This document shows, one piece after another, positions 12,601-18,600 of a DNA stretch of 64,000 bases (positions are counted from its first letter, which is position 1; each line of letters starts with the position of its first letter). Made by a program: the position numbers and the translations under genes. Origin of the DNA: Luidia sarsii (Eukaryota; Echinodermata; Asteroidea; Paxillosida; Luidiidae); assembly GCA_949987565.1 (NCBI GenBank), contig OX465107.1, positions 2,183,684 to 2,247,683 on the forward strand, read 5' to 3'. The notes beneath the pieces were generated by a model, which saw nothing but the letters and a program-made list of their open reading frames with translations, made no database searches and had not been told where the DNA came from.

Positions 12601-15600
12601 AAAATGGAGACAAAGCCGGAGCCAGAGTGTAAGTTGGGTTTCGGAAAAGCGCCCTCGATCCCAGGAGAGAAATCCGGCGGGCTGACAGTGAAGGATGCAC
12701 AGCGACACAACCACCATTTTACATGCCAATTTTTATTTTTAAATACTACCCTTTCTCCAAGAGGTAAAGAGAGAATGAGTAGGGCTGACCCATCACCCTA
12801 ACGGCTTTAAAAGCGGCCCGGGAAAAAATAGATAGGGGGAGGCAAAATGAAGATGGGAGGGGGGGGGGTCGAGAAAGTATGCCAGCACACCTGAAGTTGT
12901 ACTCGGATTGGGTGTTGCGATGCATGTTGTCATGGTGATGGGAGGCCATCATGGAGGACAGGCTGACGGACGATATGTTCTTCAAGAGGCCGTGACGGTC
13001 GTGCACGTGCCTGGGCGGGCAGGGAGGGGCAGGGAGGGGGAGGGGGGGAAGGGAGGAAGGAGGGCCCAGCAGTGGGGAAAGGTCACCGTGAGGTCAAGTC
13101 AGGGGGGGTCAGAGGTCAGAGCGAGATAAGTGGAGGTGCAGAGAGGCCCACACCAATAGTCAGGAGGGGTTGTGAGAGATTCACCCCTGTCCACATCTCA
13201 ACAGTCCCATCCAATGTCTTTGACCACTTCGCACAGAGCCACTTTCCAATGCCCATGACCGCCACACGGGGGTCTTTTGAATAAATGTGACATTTTCAAA
13301 TCTTGGCAAACAATCAGGAACACTCAATGTCTTTGAAACAAATCAATAACAGCACACTATGTGTGCATGCTGGCGCACTCGGACGTCTGTGTGGCTCTTG
13401 TCACGCTGCTTTTTATTTTGTCGTAGCCTGAAAATGAGCCCTTGTTTAAAACTTGGACAACAGTGGTGCCCGGAGTCGGAGGGCCCGGTGCGAAGTGGTC
13501 AATGTCACAAGACAGAGGGGGGTACATAGGCAAGAAAGCCATCTCATGCATCGCTTAATTATTAATTATTAATTATACAAATTAAGACAAATCATTCACA
13601 TTTCAGGCAGCAGGGTGGGAAAAAAGATGACAGAAGTTGCAATATCAAAACAATTGAAAACCAAAATTTGGAAGAGGGGTTGAATTGGCAAATTGGCATC
13701 AATTTCAAAATAAATAGAATCATTAGGGAAAGTTGGATAGAGGACAGAGTTACAGAACTCTGCTTCAAATGAAAATGTGGTGTCTGGGCTGAATGCATGC
13801 AGTGCACTGCTAGGGAGCAATTACAAAGACGGAAGTATATTGCAAACATATGAGAATAAAATGGGATGAATTTCGATACCGACAACCAACCTCCATTGCT
13901 AGTGTGGAGTGATCTCCACCAAGCAGTCTGCGAAAATAACTTTGAAACGCAGCAATTGCTCCATCTGGGTACCGGTGGTACACACCACACTGCGCGCAAT
14001 TTCTGCTGGTAACCGGCGACGCCCTTGCGAAACCTAATTCAAGCCGAGAAGCGGGTTCCTCCTCATCACTATCAGACGCCACTCAGGCAGTTCGCTAAAC
14101 GGGGCAAAGAAAGGGGGGGTCAGAGGTCAGGGTCAAAGGTCATACTTGTGTTTCAGCAGAAGGGCCCTGAGGACGTCGCCGGTGCTCTCCTCGGGGATCT
14201 GGTCCGAGGTGATCATCTTCTCCACGATGCGGTGGAAGATGTCCGACAGGTTCTTCTCTTCTAGATCCAGCAGGATGGCACCTGCAAGACGGGGGGAGGG
14301 GGGGGGGTGGGGACCAAAAAGACATGACGACGTCATAACGCCTGCGACCCTAGTTTGTTTTTCCTCTCAGAAGCAAATCCCCTTTTAGGGCCATTCCTCG
14401 GGGTTGGCGTCTACATTTTGCAAGGCGAGTCGCCTACTTTGTTTTGCATATTTGTATCTCAAGAATTCTTAAAACTGACTAGGTATACTGACTTGATTCT
14501 ATTCGCAGATTTGTTCATTGGAGTTCTTCAAGACTGATCGATCCTCACCCAAACCTGCGTCGATGACATAGGCCTAATGATCACACTGCTGCTTTTTCTG
14601 AATTCGCAGTCGCCATTGAAATATAGGTCGTTGTATTGAACAAACGACCGTCACTTGCCTCTTTTGTTGTGTACGCAAAATTCTTTGTAAAGCGCAGAAA
14701 TTCCGCATCCGCTCTTTAAGCGCCTAATCCTTGTTTACGCGATCCATGAAATGAATTCTGTGCTTACAGCGTCCCGTAAGCGCAAAATAAATCTTCGTAA
14801 AGCAGAGCCGTGAAATTGGGCCCCTTGCGTCAACCCGGTTGTTTCCGAGTACCAGGCATCCCCGGTGCCCAGCGGGGTGGCCCCGTGTTGATGGTCAGCC
14901 TTACTACTTACCCATGGCCAGCCTCTTGCGTAGCTCTATCAGGCTGTGGAAGGTCAGCGAGGCCACGTGGGGCTTGCCCCAGCGGTTGGACCCTTCCTCC
15001 ACGTCCTCCTCAAACTTGATCCAGCGCGCCTTCTCCTTCCACTGCATGTCGTGGCCCTCGTCCCGGAAGAGCTCGTCCAGCTCCACAAAGACCTGCGGCC
15101 GAGAGAAGGTGAGGGCAGAGACGACTTAAACTCTTTCCCTACCACGAGCCGTTCACAGCGGCTCGAGCAAAGTGTACCTCCGGCCGGCAATCCGCTTGTA
15201 GCGGCTCATTGTAAACTCTTTGCAAATAAATTCCGTCGGAAGTCACAAGCTCAAGCTCTTCTTACGCATTGCACACTGAAACTACTATTGCGACTATCAA
15301 CAACCTCATTCAAATGAAATTCTCAGAAATTTCAGAGGGCCATCATAGCAGGACCTTTCTGAAAGACAGAATGACAGGGAAAGATGGGAAGGAAGAGCAG
15401 CAATGCACGGGGATATGCACAGGGGAAAAGGCACAAATGAGAAAAGCCTATCACAGACTAGGGTGCGATGAAATGGAAGGGCATTACAGAGGGGAAGGCA
15501 TTCGAAGGGGAAAGAGGGGGAGTTTGAACTTCAAAACTTTTAAGTCCTCGCAGGACCTTTCTCCAAAGCAGAATGAAGGACAGAAACTAACCGAAAGAAA

Positions 15601-18600
15601 GGGGACAAGAGTCTGTTTCTGTCTTGGTGTTCTTGTCATTCTGCCTTTGAAGAAGGTCCTCCGAGGACCCAATTTGACCCGACCACCCGTCTACCAAGCC
15701 ACAAGGTCAAATACGATTCAGCCTGCCGTAGAGTGCATCATCGGGGATGGAGGGTGCGCTTACCTCGTGAGGCCGGTGGTCGTAGTCCTTCTTCGACCTC
15801 TTCACCTCCAGCTGGTCCAGCTGCTCGGCGGACCGCTGGCCGATGTGGATCAGGGAGCTCACTTTGCGGGTCACCCTGTGCCGGTGGACGCCCGGTACGT
15901 CGGCGAGCCGGTGAACTGGCGGGGAAAAGCAAAACGAATGGGGCCGCAAAGATGGGTCTGCCTGCTTCCTGGAATGACCCAGAGGTTGCCAAACTAGTAG
16001 AGGTAGAGGGCCTGATGCTGGAAGGCTATTGGTTTTGTCTTAAAAGAGGCCTTTCTCGGGACTTTTGAAGAGCCCTCGAGATACCACAATTGCGTTTGAT
16101 TTTTGGAGAGTAAGGGCTACATCTAAGAAATGAGGCAAAGGTTCAGACATTTTTATCTACGCGGGTCCTTTCTCAAAGGCGGGACCTCTCTCAAGAAGGC
16201 CTTGCTATCGATCTTTGAGGAAACTGTCAAAATGCCCCCCCCCAAAAGCATTTGACTTTATTGGGGATGAATCTGTGGTTTGGAAGAGTGATCCTGGCTG
16301 GACCTCTCACAGAGGCAGAAAGACAAGAAGAGAATGACTAGAGGGAAAGACTTAATGTCCATTTCATGTTTGAGAAGTGTTAGGGCTATATCTTGGAGCA
16401 AAAGGGTCCGGTCAGTCCGTATCGATCCTAGCGGGAACCTCTCTCAAAGGGAGAGAGCCAAGAAGAGTAGAGTACAGGGGGGGGGGAAGACTCACTGCCC
16501 ATTTCGCCCAGGTCGGCCTCCTTGAGAGTCAGGGCTTCCTCCAGCTCAGTGGGCACCCTGGTCAGTCCCTCCAGGTTGACGCTACTGCCCTTGCGGTAGC
16601 GCAGCTCCTGCAGGTCGGCCGAGCTGTGCTTCTTGTGATGGTGGTGCCGGTGATGCCGATGGGGGCTGTCCTCGGGTCTGCGTGAGGGATTGGTGGGGGG
16701 GGGGGGAGAAGTCACCAAATTACGATCCATCAAATACAGACGGCGACCACAGACAGGCATCACTGGTATACCTCATCATCACTGGTATACCTCGTCATCA
16801 CTGGTATTCCTCGTCTTCACTGGTATTCCTCACCATCACTGGTATTCCTCATCTTCATTGGTTTACATTTCTGTACCTCATCATCACTGGTATTCCTCAT
16901 CTTCATTGGTATTCCTCATCTTCACTGTATACCTCATTATCACTGGTATACCCCATCATCACTGGTATACCTCTTCATCACTGGTTTACATTTTTGTACC
17001 TCATTATCACTGGTATATCTAATCATCACTGGCTTACATTTTTGTACCTCATCATCACTGGTATACCTCATTATCACTGGTATACCTCATCACGAGATGA
17101 GATTTCAAAACTAATCAAAAAGACTTTCAGTTCCGCTCGACGTGGTGAGGATGAACTTTGAAGGAGGGGTAAGTAGGGACATCGAGTAGGGGCAGACCCT
17201 TCTCGATCTCTTTGACTTCACGGCCCCGGTGTCGGGCAAGGAGGACTCACATCAGGCCGTCCTTGTCCCTGTGGTGATGGCGGTGGTGGTGGTGGTGGTG
17301 GTGCCGGTGCTTCTTGGACTCCTTCTCCTCGGTCGCGGCACCATCGGGCTCCGCCGAGACCTCTAGGTGGACACTGGCGTCCTCGTCTTGGTCCGGGTCA
17401 CCGATGATGAACTGCAGGTCAGGGGGAGGTCACGGGCAATGGGTTAATGCACACAAAATTCACTGGAATCCCTCACTATCACTGGTATCCTGTACTATCA
17501 CTGGTATCCCTCACTATCCCTGGTATCCCTCATTATCACCAGTATACCTTGATATAACTGGTATCCCTCATTATAACTTGTATCCCTCGTTGTAACTGGT
17601 ATCCCTCATTATTACTGGTATCCCTTGTTATCACTGCTATCCTATATTATCACTGGTATCCCATATTATCACTGGTGCCCCATTTATCACTGGTATCCAA
17701 TATCATCACTGGTATACCTAAATTATTACTAGACCTACTAGTATTCCACGTCATCGGTATCCCTCATCATGCGTCACTGGTATCTCATAATTATCATCAC
17801 TGGTTTACCCAATTTATCACTGGTATCCCTCTTTACCCCTGGTATCTATCATTGAAGCAAGGAACTTCCACCATAACCAAACCCAACACCATGGTGAGAC
17901 TCACTGGCTATGGCTTCAAATTTTACACAAACCCTAGGAGTATCCGCAGCCGATTCCCACTGACTAGTGCATTACATCCAGCCAGAGCCAATGACATCAA
18001 TAAGGGGGTCCCGATCAGTTACACTGAACCTCTGGGGTCTTTACTGAGTGTCCCATTACCTGACCAGCGAGAGTTTGAAAAGGTCGGTACTAAGCCAAGA
18101 GCATACTGGTCTCGCTTAGGCTCGAATGGCTAGGTTTACCACACACAAGCTGTGCGGATACAACAGAGTCTCCATCCATTGTCAGGTAGCGCAGTGTCGG
18201 ATGTCTTTTCACCGTCAAGTTACTGCCTTCCGGGTTGGATATCGCTGGGCCTTACAAATCATCCAAACTTAGCTCGTGTCGAATTAAACGTCCTCCGATT
18301 CCTTTCTCGCTTTCTGTTCCTCATGCTCACAATTCATGGGATTATCAATCTGTTTCGATCTCTGAGTTCAAAGTTGCCCTTAGATCCCACTTCTTTATCA
18401 ACAATTATATAATTGTTATGAATTATGAATGTGTTTTTAATTTTCTTGTACTGTGCCATGAGCGTCTCTTGAGGCAGATACTGGCAAGTATTGAATATCC
18501 GTTATTATTATTACTATCATCATAATACCCATAATAGGTGTGATGACAGTGCATCTTCTTGCAAATGGTCGTAAGGAAAGCTAGAGCAACTGTGCCTTTG

